Assembly (NCBI RefSeq): GCF_035582795.1
Contig: NC_134365.1
Location: 137,667,077-137,731,076 of the forward strand
Direction: 5' to 3'
Source of the DNA: Mycteria americana
Taxonomy: Eukaryota; Chordata; Aves; Ciconiiformes; Ciconiidae
DNA: 64,000 nt
Shown: one piece after another, positions 40,001 to 52,100 of the stretch
How positions within the stretch are numbered: position 1 is the stretch's first letter
How the letters are laid out: each line of letters begins with the position of its first letter
Made by a program: the position numbers and the translations under genes
The notes under the pieces: model-generated
What the model was told of the DNA's origin: nothing
Databases searched by the model: none
What the model saw: only the letters and a program-made list of their open reading frames with translations

Positions 40001-43000
40001 ACACAGATCTGAGAACCTTTTGGCTGTGAATTACTCCAAAAGACAATCTGTGGCTGATTTTCTTAACAGCAAAATACTTTGGCACTCTCAAGGATGAGAC
40101 AACCGTTTTCTATCATTCTTAATTTCCAGGACATGCCTAATATCTACAGTATGTTTCCAGTTATCAAAGAGTGATGAGACACAAAATAAGGCTATGGACT
40201 CAGCTGAGAATTACTTTAGTAATATTACCACGGGGAAAATGTGACTGGCTCTGGAACTGATATAGTACGAAAGCTAAATTTAAAAACACACGAATTTTAG
40301 CTGACACTGCTGTTTAAAAAAGAAGGCTTTCGAAATTAAATGTCTTTTATTTCTTATGTGCCCTATTAAGGAGTACCTTTCCAGTCTCCCAGCACTGTAT
40401 TAATTAAGGGTGCAATACATGAGTGTGGATCCTCTCCAGCCTCGGACGTTTCCTTACCCCGAGTAACGCCATGTCCCTCTGCACCAGCGGCAGTGCCCCA
40501 GGGACCCCGGTGCCGTGGGGGACGTGCCCCCAGAGCGGAGGGAGAGGAGAGGCAGTAGGACTCCAGACTGCCCTCTGCTTCCTGGCATCATCATCATCAT
40601 CAGCGCGTTCACCACCGTCTGGTTTCAGCTAGGGTTTAAACAGGAGCCGTGCGATGAGGGACGCGGTAGGGAAGAACCGGTTGCCTGCTGGCTAGAAGCT
40701 GCCTGAAGTCTCCCTCTTGGCCTGAGTCATGCCTCTCCGCGCTGGAGGCGGCTGGGGTTACGGGCAGCCCTGAGAGCAGGGGAGAGGGGGAAGCAGGCAG
40801 AAAGCAGATGTGCTGCCAGGCGGGCAGAGCGGCCTGTGAAATCCCCTGAAACATCAACCTATTTGGACTTTGTGATTTGGTGTAAATCACAGTCCTTCCA
40901 AAGGCTGTTCCTCTACGGGCACGTGCGTACATCAGTCCTTGTTCAGGCACGCTGCCCTGCTCGCTGCCGCTGTTCTGCTTGCTCTGAAGTGAAATATCTT
41001 GTAAATGTTCTCTAAATCACAACCTAAGACAGCAAAAATGCTGTATCCGGGTGAAACTGCAGGGAGAGTTTCAGGAGTCAGGCTACTATCATCTGTATTG
41101 GACTGACAGCACCTCTTCACAAAATCTGAGGTGGGATCTGTAATGCCCATGAGAGGTCATGAACCCACCACAATGGCTCATCAGGAAGACAGCACTATGT
41201 TCCCCAGTAAAATACTGAGGCTTCAGCTCATCTGCTGAACCGTGAATACCGACTGCTGCAGCACCTTTGTCTTACTGAAGGCTTTCACGAATGCATTGGA
41301 CAAGTATCCTGCTGCAATTAGCATCTGAAATCTAAGAAACAAAAGCACAGCTCTCTTCAGCTGTGGCTTGGAGAAATGCCGTATCAAAGTTTTCCCAAGC
41401 TCTGCCCCTTTTGTGGCTGCATAAGAGATTCCTTGTTCCAAAACTTTAAGTGAATGATTGTGCGCTACTCCCATGTTTATTAGAGGGAGGCAACACTTTC
41501 CAAAGCCTTGTCTGTTCTTGAACCGAAAGAACTGTGCAATAAAGAAAAATTATGAGAAGTGTTCAGAAAATATCAAGGAAAATATAATTGAAATTGTCCT
41601 TTTCTTTCACACATTGAATTCGGTGTCATTTTTATCCAGCCTGTTTAAAAATGGCTCTGTTCTGTTTGCAGTGGGAAAACAATAGCGTAGACAATTTATT
41701 CAGAACAATCACTTATTTGAGATCTGTTATAGTCAGAGAGCTTCAGCAAAGCCTGTGTCATCATGGAAGCTCATGAATGCTATTACATGTCCACACACAC
41801 CTAATGTGATATTCCTGACACTCGGTTGTCATCTGAATAGCTGCAAAAAAATATACTTTAGGACACACTTCAGAGCTGAGAGCATCTTGCAAAAGCTTCC
41901 ACAATTTAAAACACAGAATCGAGGGAGGGGGGGTGATAAAATGTATTAAGAAATTTGTACCCAGAATTATTAATATTTTGTTTCTACCGCTGTGGCTTAA
42001 TTTCAGCTTTTCTCCTCTGCACTGTTTTCACCCAGGGGAGCTATTGCTCCATCCTGTGCTGCACCAAACCCCTGACACTTGGAGAAAAGCCCACCTTGAA
42101 TGCCACTGTGCTGGCAGAGCTCCCCAGAACTGAATACTACTCAGGCAGACATGACTGCTTTGCCTACATACCATGAGTCTGAGCTTCCCAAGTCAGAGAG
42201 GGAGCAAGACTGACCCAGATTTGAGATCTTTCCACATAGTCTTGCGACCAGCTCCTTCATTTACTAACACCTGAGAGCTGGGACTTCACAATAAAACTGT
42301 TTAGCCCTGAAGACTAGCTTCTACCCAGCTTCAGCCCAGCTTCTACCTCTGTGACCAAATCTGGGAGCACACTTGAGTTCTGGTACCTGAACTAGAGCAA
42401 GAACCAACTATGAAGTGGCCCCTGTCTCCTTCACTCTGGTTCCCACAGGCAGAATGATCAGATGAGAGCTGCAATGTATCTGCAGGTAAGCACAGGTGCA
42501 GCTTCAACTTAAATAGCTTAAACTGCAGGTTTTCCCAGAGTTTCAATAATATGAGTCCATGTCCTAAAAGACCTGTGACATATGTAGCATTGAATACACG
42601 CAGGCTTCTCAGATTCCAAAATGAGTGGATCTTCACTAAGGTTATGCAAACAGTACAGAGATAGATTAAATAACAAATGCAACGTGTACTTCCCTCACTT
42701 AGTATTCCTTCAAGTTGGAAAGGGATCATCTAAGATATTCGCACCAGTCCCATAGCTCCCTTTCTGACTGATACACTTCTTTTGCCATTGAAGGTCAGCG
42801 TACCTGACGTGGCAAGTCCTGTGGTTAAAAGATGTTCCCATTCATCACACCTCCTACCACAAGAGTCCTCCTGACTCTCTTTCTCCCTTTATCCCAAAAC
42901 TCCTCACATGGCTCCATACGGCACAGTCTGCTCTAGAGCTGTGACCAGCACACAGTGAATACTATGCTCAGTGAGACCTCCCAGGGTCCAATGTAGTCAT

Positions 43001-43459
43001 GATATCCAAGCGTTACCATGACTCCGAGTTAATTCAGATTTGCCGGTCATCATAGGGAAAGGAAGGGAAAGGACGCCATACAATGCACAGCCAGTATAAC
43101 CTTGGTAATGCTGCCTTTGTAGCTCCAGGCTTTATACTGGTATCACAAAACTACTGTCACAGATTACGGTGAAAATCTTGGAAGCCACAGGTCAGAAGAC
43201 CATCTTTCCTACCTACCTATGGCTGCAACCTCCAACAGCCTGCCAACAAATACTTACTTATTTAATGCAGCTTCTTTTTTTCATCTAAAAAGCCATCCTC
43301 CAGACACATTTTCCTTTGCAGATGTTTCATCTAGACACTTATTTCTACAGAGAGCTTGTATTTTTCCTTCCTTATGCATCTATTCATTTGTGGTATAAGG
43401 CTTGCAAAGGTTTTAATATTTGTTCTGTTTTTACATGGTCCATAAGCACGTTATTGTGA
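37028..43459. other. Non-coding stretch with CpG-richer patches
   Basis: GC and CpG are raised at about 37950-38150, 38400-38720 and 40440-40830, with overlapping frames on both strands (up to 214 codons at 37629-38273) that resemble no family. An 11-bp tandem (AACAAATAAAT) lies at 38261-38282, and an 11-bp triplicate (AGCTTCTACCC type) at 42316-42348. The AT-rich part at 39050-39560 contains no recognised repeat. Confidence 0.5.
39660..39671 (+). promoter_or_regulatory. CTCF/YY1-like motif
   Basis: CCACAAGATGGC matches the CTCF core at 11 of 12 positions and also contains AAGATGGC, the YY1 core. Motif evidence only. Confidence 0.3.
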
Positions 43460-43849
43460 CACAAAATAAATGTTTCAGTTCAGAATGTATATAGCCTAGG
43501 GACAGATCACAGACACAGATGCGCCTCAGAAATACGCCAGAGACTGGTAACATTCACTGTTCGGTTAGCAAGAAAATTTTCTGCTTGCAGTAGATCCTTC
43601 CCACCTTGGCTGCAAAATTTATTTGAAGAATGGGATTTAGGAGAGGGTACAAATGCTACGGTTCAGGAACAAAGAACAAATTTAAGTCTTGAACATTCCT
43701 CTGGTTCCATGACGAGTGGATCTAATCAATTAGTAAAATCAGTAACATCTCTTCAAAACAATGTTAAGGAATTCTTATCAAATGAGTATTGGTGGCATCA
43801 TGGTACACAGAATACACACGGTACATCTGCAAGATCAACTGGCCTATAA
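43460..43849 (+). other. Unassigned 129-codon stop-free frame without an obvious start
   Basis: The frame is open from after a TGA at 43457-43459 to a TAA at 43847-43849. The only in-frame ATG is late, at 43709. The second half has a protein-like composition rather than low complexity: FPPWLQNLFEEWDLGEGTN near 43598-43654, two N-glycosylation-type sequons (NAT, NLS), and EYWWHH near 43784-43801. An acceptor-like TTTTCTGCTTGCAG ends at 43590, so a terminal exon is conceivable. I do not recognise the family. Frames of this length are expected a few times by chance in a window this size. Confidence 0.2.
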
Positions 43850-45969
43850 CCTTCTCTTTTCCCTATGAACGGAGAGGTAGCATTACAGTGCCAATATAAG
43901 AAATAATACTTCAATGTTGCATTTCTATGTCATGTCCACCCCATACCATTACGGAGATACAATGATGTCAAAAGACCACTTGAGATGGAAACAAAGAGAA
44001 CTTCCCTCTGTTTCACTTCCAGCTGCCCCTACTACAACTTGATTTCTGTGTTCAGACTGCAGTTTTCAGCCCAAGGTGCAGGCACTGCTCCAAAGTGGTG
44101 GCGAAGAGGTCCTGTGTGATGCTCAAGGGATGGGAGCGGTGACAGCAAACTCTATGCAAACTTCTACACTCACCCACGCAAAACCAGCCTGGGTCCAGCT
44201 GGACACCACTGGATACAGATGGAGGGATCGGACCATGAAGCCCAGTGCTCTCATATCTGAAAGCAAGGTATGAAGACATTTAAATGAACCCCTGATTTAG
44301 CCTGTAAGCATCCAGACTGTATTCGCACAGTGCCCAGCACACTGGGTTTTGGAAGCTCTAGGGATCAGAAAATAATAATATTTGTTTTCTAGATAGGATT
44401 TAAATAAGCACTATATAACTATTTTAGCAAATAAATAAATATGCATTAATGTGCCGGGGTAGCTTCCTTGACTCTAAATTAAAATAACCTAATAAAAATA
44501 CCCAAATGTTTCAGTCAACTCACATTTTTATCTGTGTGACTTAGAGGAGGATTATCATGTGGCCATATTATTTACGTATTTTTCAGGCACGATTAAGAAA
44601 ACGTAGTGATTGGAAAAGTATCCCAATTGGGACAGATAACATTTATGTGATACGTGGGCTGATTGGAGATTTTAAAGTGCTGTTTGTTATGCTACAGCCA
44701 GTTATGAAACAAATGATCTGGCTCCAACATAAACTGTTAAACTGAAAACATGCCAGAGGGAGACAGCTGTCAGTACATTAAAAAGTCATTTTCTCAGAAA
44801 ACAAAGACTTAAACCAATCATTTTATAAACATATTTCTTTGCCCAACCAGATTTACGTAACTCTAATGGTTCGTCTGCTGCATGGAGAAATAAAGTAAGT
44901 TTTTGCTCACGATTTTTCAGGAATTTCTACTTGGGAAGAACAGATGGTGCTAAAAAACTGAACAAGGGTAACAGCATTATCAGGCTTTCAGCTACAAAAT
45001 CGATTCTTACTACACACATTTAAAATGGAAGCAATGCATACCACAAACCTTTGACTGTGGCCAACCCACAGTTTGCATTTAAATGACACTGTTCCTAGTG
45101 TCCAGGATCACATTTTGGAATGATTTTCTCCAGATTTGTGACAAAGGCTTGGGATTATAAATTAAAGACATGACAAACTTGCCAGTGGTGTAAACTTGTA
45201 TCTCTCTGATAAATCAGTGAATGTAGGGATTTATACAGCACAAGGATCCAAAGTCACGCTTTCCAAACAATCTATGCCATGTTTCATGCTGACCCAGGTG
45301 CCTGCCTGGACAGGTCTTAGGGAGGCTGGCCCTCCAGACAAATCTCAGAGCACTGCATTTTCCCCCAAATCATTTTGTACTTTTGTACATCATCCAAGCA
45401 ATTATTCCTGGACCCCTCACTGCCTTAACTCCTCTTCTGAAAGGCCACCTCTGTGACACTCAGCCACCTAGAGAAACCAGAGATCCCGAATTACTCTGTC
45501 CTTCTGCACCTGCATATTCAATAGCCCCGAAAGTAAAGGCAGCACTCAAGTGTAAAAGCCTGAAATCCCAGCCCTCTCACTTCAGAAAATAAATTAAAAT
45601 TCAGCACCAAGGTAATCCATTACCTGGACTGCTGTGGGTTAGAGTCCCAAGAATCACGAGTACTGAGGGGACAAGAAATGTCAAGTTCACTAATTCAAGC
45701 CAGGGAATTTATGAGAAGGGAATGGGGTGGCTTTACAACCCTGTTAATGTCTGTGCTGGCATGGATAATTTTGAGCTGACAAGCTACTGCTGGATGAAAT
45801 ATATTCATTTACTTTGCCTTTCACTCTTGTTCAGCGAGCCAAGTCTTGACAGAGCTATTGTTTCTGGTTTTATTTGAAACTTATTTTACCTGTTACTTTT
45901 CTTAAAGGCACAGTTCCTGCTGTTGTTGTGTAGAAATTCTTTCTTTTCTTCTTCTTCTTGCTTGTTATA
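43850..45969. other. Non-coding stretch, no gene recognised
   Basis: AT-rich, with short overlapping frames only. No mobile element or RNA gene recognised. Confidence 0.55.
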
Positions 45970-46024
45970 CTTCCCTTTTTCCCTTTCCTTCTCCCCCTTC
46001 TTCTTCCCCTCCTTCCCTCCTTTC
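45970..46024. repeat. Irregular polypyrimidine tract leading into the minisatellite
   Basis: Pure C/T with no fixed period, directly joined to the 44-bp unit array. Probably the sequence from which the array grew. Confidence 0.8.
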
Positions 46025-46156
46025 CTCTGTCCTTCCCTCCCCTCTTCCCCCCTTCCCTCCCTCCTTCCCTCTGTCCTTCCCTCCCCTCTTCCCCCCTTCC
46101 TTCCCGCCTTCCCTCTGTCCTTCCCTCCCCTCTTCCCCCCTTCCTTCCCTCCTTCC
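46025..46156. repeat. Polypyrimidine minisatellite, three 44-bp units
   Basis: Three tandem copies start at 46025, 46069 and 46113, each opening with CTCTGTCCTTCCCTCCCCTC followed by TTCCCCCCTTCC. Copies differ at only a few positions, mostly in the last third. Apart from one G in each CTGT and one CCGCC, the strand is pure C/T. It lies within a longer pyrimidine tract (about 45970-46157) and could form triplex H-DNA. Apparent proline/serine- or glycine/arginine-rich open frames here are products of the repeat. Confidence 0.95.
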
Positions 46157-49100
46157 CGCACCTAAAACCTTAGCCCACTGTAGAGAGAAAAATGAAAAAT
46201 GACCTGTATGGATGTTAAAGACCCAGAAGCCAAACAGCGAGGAAAAGGAACCCTCCAATGTATTTATTTCTAAATATAATTTGGGGCCAGGCTTCTGTGG
46301 GCTTTGAAAACATGGAACTGATAATAAGGTCACCCACTAGGATTTAAAACCAGGGCTGTCTCTACAGCGCAGTATTGAGAGTGGCGGGTGGCAGCCGTGC
46401 ACAGACACAATCTGTTAAAGCAATAATAATGATTACTACGCTCCTCTCCAGAAGCAGCACCACTAATGAAAATGCGTAACCTAAATATGTCATTACCAGC
46501 AACTTCTAAGAGAAGTCTAACGGCACCGGTTGCGTATGCAGCCGGCAAGGCCCACAGCTTCTGCTCCCTGAGAGACGGTGAGGCACTGGCTCCACTCTGC
46601 AGCACAGGGGGAAAAGAGCAACCACATAAATCTGCCTGCCTGGTGTCTGGTGAATCTGCCTTTTTCTCAGAGACAGACCCTGCATGTCTGGCTCTGTCTG
46701 GCTCCAGAGGCGTCTGCCCTGCGCGGGTGGGAGGGCAGCTGTGCCTGCGCCCAGGAACCAGGAGCGCCCCGAGCCCCAGAGCTCGCCCCGAGCCCCAGCC
46801 AGGCACGGCCCCTTGGCACGGTGACATCCTTCCCTGGCGTCCTTTCCCTGGCCAGGTGCTGCTCACCCCAGCTGAGCAGGATGATTCAGCGCTTGGTGGA
46901 AGGTAAGCGTAGGTGCTGCCAAAGTCTCCTCCAGTGTGGTGATGTCTAAACTGGAGCGTTATTCAGGGCTGTCAGCCAGTTTTTAGCCTGCACCCATCCA
47001 TCATCCACTCCTCAGTCTGGTGATTTCAGTCTGGCGCTGCTTTAAGGCCCAAAACTGACTTAGCGCCCGTCTGTTTCTAGGACTGGGCGGATCTGCAGTG
47101 AGAGTGCAGGCAAGCCGGAGTGCCAGTGGCCCTGCATCCCTGTCCCTTAGCCCTGTCACCCCTGGCTGTGCCAGGGCTCCCGTGGGTGGCACAAGGGCAG
47201 GTCCCGGCACACAGAGAGCCACCAGCTCCACGCTCCGCTACACACAAGTGGGTACGGAAACAATGAGGCAACGGGAGCACCACTCGCTGTGGCGTGGAAA
47301 TGCTCCCATGTTGGGCTAATGTGTAAGGTCAGAGCTGCTCACCTCTGAGGGAGGACCTCAGCGAAATGTATAGCGGGCATGTACCCTGCAAGCATTGGAT
47401 GTAAACGTGCACATCCTGGTCTTAAATAAAACTTGCTGTGCAACACGTCAAGTTACACAGAAAGAATCTTTTAAAAGCACACCACTCCTAATTAAGGAGA
47501 TACCCTCATAAAAGTTGTTTTGAGCATTTACTACATATAAATGAAAGATAGGAAAGGAAAAACAATTATTTTTCTCAGCTTCTTAATATTCTTAATGTAG
47601 TCAATTAAATCAGCATAAACTACACCCACCTCCAGTTCAGACTCGGCCTGGTTTTTATGATATTGCATCACCACTGTACACAGAACTTTCCCAGCAAGGA
47701 ACAACTGAGTGTATCAGTACCTCTTTCAATTTGCAAGTGTACAGTCAGTAACCCTTTCTCAGACACAAACGCGCACACACACACGGACACATACGCGCTT
47801 TGGGCTCTTGCTGAATGGAGGTTTCTACCGCCAGGCAGGCTGTGAGGCCAAGTCAGACAGTGAAATGATGGCGGTGGTACCCTCTTCTCTGGGCCACCTA
47901 CAGCGACATTCTCCTTAACAAGTCACTACCCTGTTCCTTGCCACTTGCTCGAACAGGAGCAGGAAAGTCAGCGTCACAGTAAATATTTACAAAGCAAGCA
48001 TCCCTGTTTCCATTTTTAAATCACTGTTTGCTCGTTATATTGCCCATCCCTTTTATGGTGATATTATAGATGTTTTCTTCTATCTCCACTTTGGTATCAC
48101 AAATAGTTCCATCCAGCCGCCTATGAAGACATAATCTTTCTTCTTGAATTTGTCAGTGAATTAGGTATCCAAGAGAGAGGAGCCCAGATGAACTAAACTG
48201 TTTCAGTGGGAGGTATACAAAAACTGTATATCCTGTGTGACAACTCTAGATGCAATATTCTTAGGTGTGAGGCCTTCTTTTTGGGAAATTCAGCTGAAAC
48301 CCCTCGTTTGTATTTATCTTCTTTAGACAGTATTTTTTAACCAATATGCATCCATTTGACTAGCCACCTTCATCTGTCAGTCATCGCCTCATCTTAGCCA
48401 GCTTGTATGTTGCAGGAAAATAAAAGGGTAATGTGGGAAAAAAGCAGACTAGTTTAGTTTGTCTGCTAAATATGCTCTCTTAAAATGAGAGTGGTGAGAT
48501 AAATTATGCCTATCTAGTAGCTAAGGTAGTGCCTGCATCTGTAGCCTCTACAAGCTTTAATAACCAGGGTACACTCTGTACTCAGGAGACGAAGAAATCT
48601 TCTGAAAATGATCTTTTGTGCACAGAACTATCACTCAAAGCAGGCATCCATGATGGAGAAACCACTGATCTCTGGTTTTGGACAACCATGGTGCTTCCCT
48701 GATTTTGCACTTGCATCTATTTCCTTTTTTAGCTACTTAGCTGTGTGATGAATTGTAATGGGAGTTGTTCTGGGTAATGCAAGTAAGAGTGGGCTAAAGA
48801 AGGCGAGCTGCTACATAAATTGTGCTGTTTGTTACAGCTTTTAAGTTGTTTAAACAGCCATACTGATGAAATGTTGGTAACCATCTGCTACCAACATTTG
48901 TAAATAAATATAAACCAACCTAAGTATTCCCTGGCTTGTTGCTCTGTTTCAGGCATGGGTCTCTTGTTTTTGTTGTTTTGTTTGGGTTTTTTTTGTTTTT
49001 TTTTTTTTTTTAACTCTATATGTAGTTTATGCACAGAATTTCTTCAGACTGTTTAGCTGCCTGGGGGTGACTTCACTATGCTATTCTTTGGTACCCCTCA

Positions 49101-52100
49101 ATGCAAATTACTCATGACTGAACTGAGAGGAAGGACGCCTAATTCTGATTATTCAGTGGCAACACAAGCTGTAAAACTGTAATCTGTTCACAGCAGACTG
49201 GGAAGAGAGATTAATTATAAGCTTTCTTTACATGAGTTCCTTTTGCAAATCTGAGCAAGTGGGACAAACCTGTTCTACTTACAGAAGGAAGATATTTCAT
49301 AGCATTTAGGAGCTTACCCTACCCAAAACTCAGCTGTGTTTGGCTCTATAGAAGTAAGAGACAGAATTTTGAAAGTTTGAATCTTTAGTTTTGGCCTTAC
49401 ATCAGGGTCAACTGTATTATACACAGCAGCTCTGGAACACTACTCATTTCAGTGCATCCTCTCCCATGCATGCTTCCTCTCTGACTTGTGATCATACAAT
49501 CTCTCTTTTGTTTCCACAACAGTTGCTTACTGGGAAAAATAATATTATGAAAATTGTACTAGAAATCAGCTATTGGGTACTTCTTCAAGCATCTACCACA
49601 ATAAATGTTACTTGTTGACTCTTGCTATCATTTTGCACCATAGTGCCCCAGGGAAATAAAAGCTGCTTACTCTCAGATCTGATTTCCTTTCTGACAGTTT
49701 TGTCTCTGCAACAAACAGTGCCTCTAAGTTAGGAGTGCTCAGAGGGAAACTCACATTTTGGAGAAAGTGTTTAAAAAGATTATGATGTAATGAAAGGACT
49801 TCTTGAGAGCCAGATTTTCCTATTAGAGTGTTACTTTCTGACAACTGGTAGTTAAGTTTTACAACACATCAAGTGCTGTGCACATTTTAGACGCCTTTTT
49901 TCTTTTGTTGATGCTCTGCATTGAGTTATTATCTCTTATTGAACATGACTTCTAAATAGTTCCGTGAGATGTAATATACTAGAAATGTCTCTTGACTAAT
50001 TTTTTAAAAAAAGTTTAAGTATTCCTTTCCCACTAGAGAGCTAGATCAAATATGAACAGAGCTGTATTATTTTGCACAAACCAATCATCTCTTTTGCTTC
50101 CAGATGACTGCAATGCTTATGAAAGCTGCCAGGATGCATTAAAATCATTCATGAATTTGTAATAAGGGTCTTAGGTTCCACATGGCAAGTCTTTTGCATT
50201 GCCAAAGGATTCATCCTTGTTAAAAGCACACTCTGCAGTTTTGAAACACTGGCCTTTCAGACTTGAGCAAATAATTGAATCTCCTTTTGGCTTTGTTCCA
50301 CTAATGACCCATTGGAATAGGGCAGACCCCTAAGTCAGAGAGTAAATGGGGTCTTCTTACTGGGACAGGCTTCTAACTGTTTGATATGCTGCTGTACAGC
50401 TGGAAATAAGAAGTGAAGCCTGCACTTGAGGAACAAAATGTTCAGGGAAAAAGGAGGAGTTACTCGGTTCTCTTGCAGCTATTTGTAACAAATATTAAGA
50501 TGGGTATTAATGGAGTGTGAGTAGAAATATGTGTGAAAGTACTAGAAGAAGCGGTAGAACATGTATTAAAAAGAAAGGCATGTGAATGAAAAGAAGGAAC
50601 AAACCGACCTAAAGGTAAGGTGCCAAACAAGATGAAGAACAAGTCTGGAGCCATAAAATACCCAAAGGCAACAATACATTCATGAATTTGTGAAGGGTGA
50701 AGCAAAATAGTGAGGCAAAGTATCCCAAACACCATCCCCTCCTAGAGAGTACAAAAAGCAAGTCCAAAATCAGTTCATTTGCCAATCAAGAAACCCAGAG
50801 GCACAATGACGACTTAACAGACAGCATCCTTATGCTCTGTGTGATCACACACGTGATCTTGGCCAGACCATTTGAACACACAAATTTTGGTGCTTCTGAG
50901 TATGTGGGTGTGAAAGTGTAAAGGGAGACAGCCACCTGTTCAGATTTTGTTTATAAAATCACATTCCCCTTCCATAAGATCTCATGGTGAGCTTTATCAC
51001 ATTCATTTCTTATGCTCTTTAGTTCTTCAAAATCCTTCAAAACCCAGAGATCCCCAGTACACGCTCTTTCAACTGATGCACACATCCCCCTGGCAAAGAT
51101 GTTTGCTGCAACTGCTGTGTAGCAGCTTTAAGGTAGGACAAGGGTGGCACTGCAAAGATAGGCTTTACGACGTAATGGCCCAGAGGGGGCCAGACAGCTT
51201 GAATGAGACACCACATGGATAAAATTTTCTCACATGCGCACACAGCCAGCACAAAAAATCTATGCATCATTTAAATTCATCTTGAGACTTTAAAATTAGG
51301 GAGTAAGTGGTTTACAGGCCTTTGGCTGCCCCAGTTTCATCCTCTTTAAACACTTCAGCCAAAAAGAAAATGGCAATAAGTGAAGGCCTTACAGACTGTG
51401 TTGTCCCTTTATGGTAGTAGCAAGAAATAGGCAGATCACGTAATATATTTTCTTTAAAAGGACTGAGGAAGTTGTATTGAGCTTTCCAGCAGGATTTGAA
51501 ATGAAAGCTTAGTGTAATACTGTAGGATCAGTGTGGAAGCTTGGGAGATTTAGGAGTCTGATTATAACATGGAACATTTTAGTTTTAGGTCACCATTTCA
51601 CATTCAGACCAGTTTCCAAGTTTCCATGAAAAGTTTCTATCTGCTGAAAATTAGGACACGCGCTATGCAAGTCTGTATCTTCTGTCCTGGTTACACAAAG
51701 CAATGTGCCGATCTGGGAAAGTCAGGAGTTGGAAACTGGATTATCTCCTTGGTGCAAAAGGCAGTACCTTCTGAGCTCTGTTAGATCAGGCTTCATACAC
51801 AGTCAGATCAAAAGGCCTTACAGGATCATCAGTTGGGCACGTCTTGTAGCAAGGACAGAAGAGGACACATATGCCTAAATGAGGACTTCAGTGGATTTAG
51901 GGTGACCAAACTGTGTTCCAGAAAACCTACGCACTGTCTTACTCTGGCTGTGTCTGACCTCACACACATCCTACCCAGAGTTGTGCTCTGGTATATTAAA
52001 AAAAATTCCTTATCCTGGGCAAAACTGAGCATCTCCGCACAAGCTTATCCGAGTACTTCTTCATCTGAGGGGATGGATCCAGTGTGTCCTGCTTAACCTG

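Noticed and set aside
42695-42735. CR1-like phrase (AAGTTGGAAAGGGATCATCT)
   Set aside because: Too short, with no flanking CR1 sequence on either side.
45886-46333. Gly/Lys/Arg/Glu-rich and Pro/Ser-rich frames
   Set aside because: They are translations of the polypyrimidine minisatellite.
48964-49011. T-rich tract as the tail of a minus-strand retrogene
   Set aside because: No recognisable gene body or target-site duplication next to it; plain simple repeat is the simpler explanation.
50460-50735. Hydrophobic 91-codon minus-strand frame that at first looked like part of a membrane receptor
   Set aside because: No GRPR or other receptor motif could be placed, splice context is lacking, and the length is within chance.
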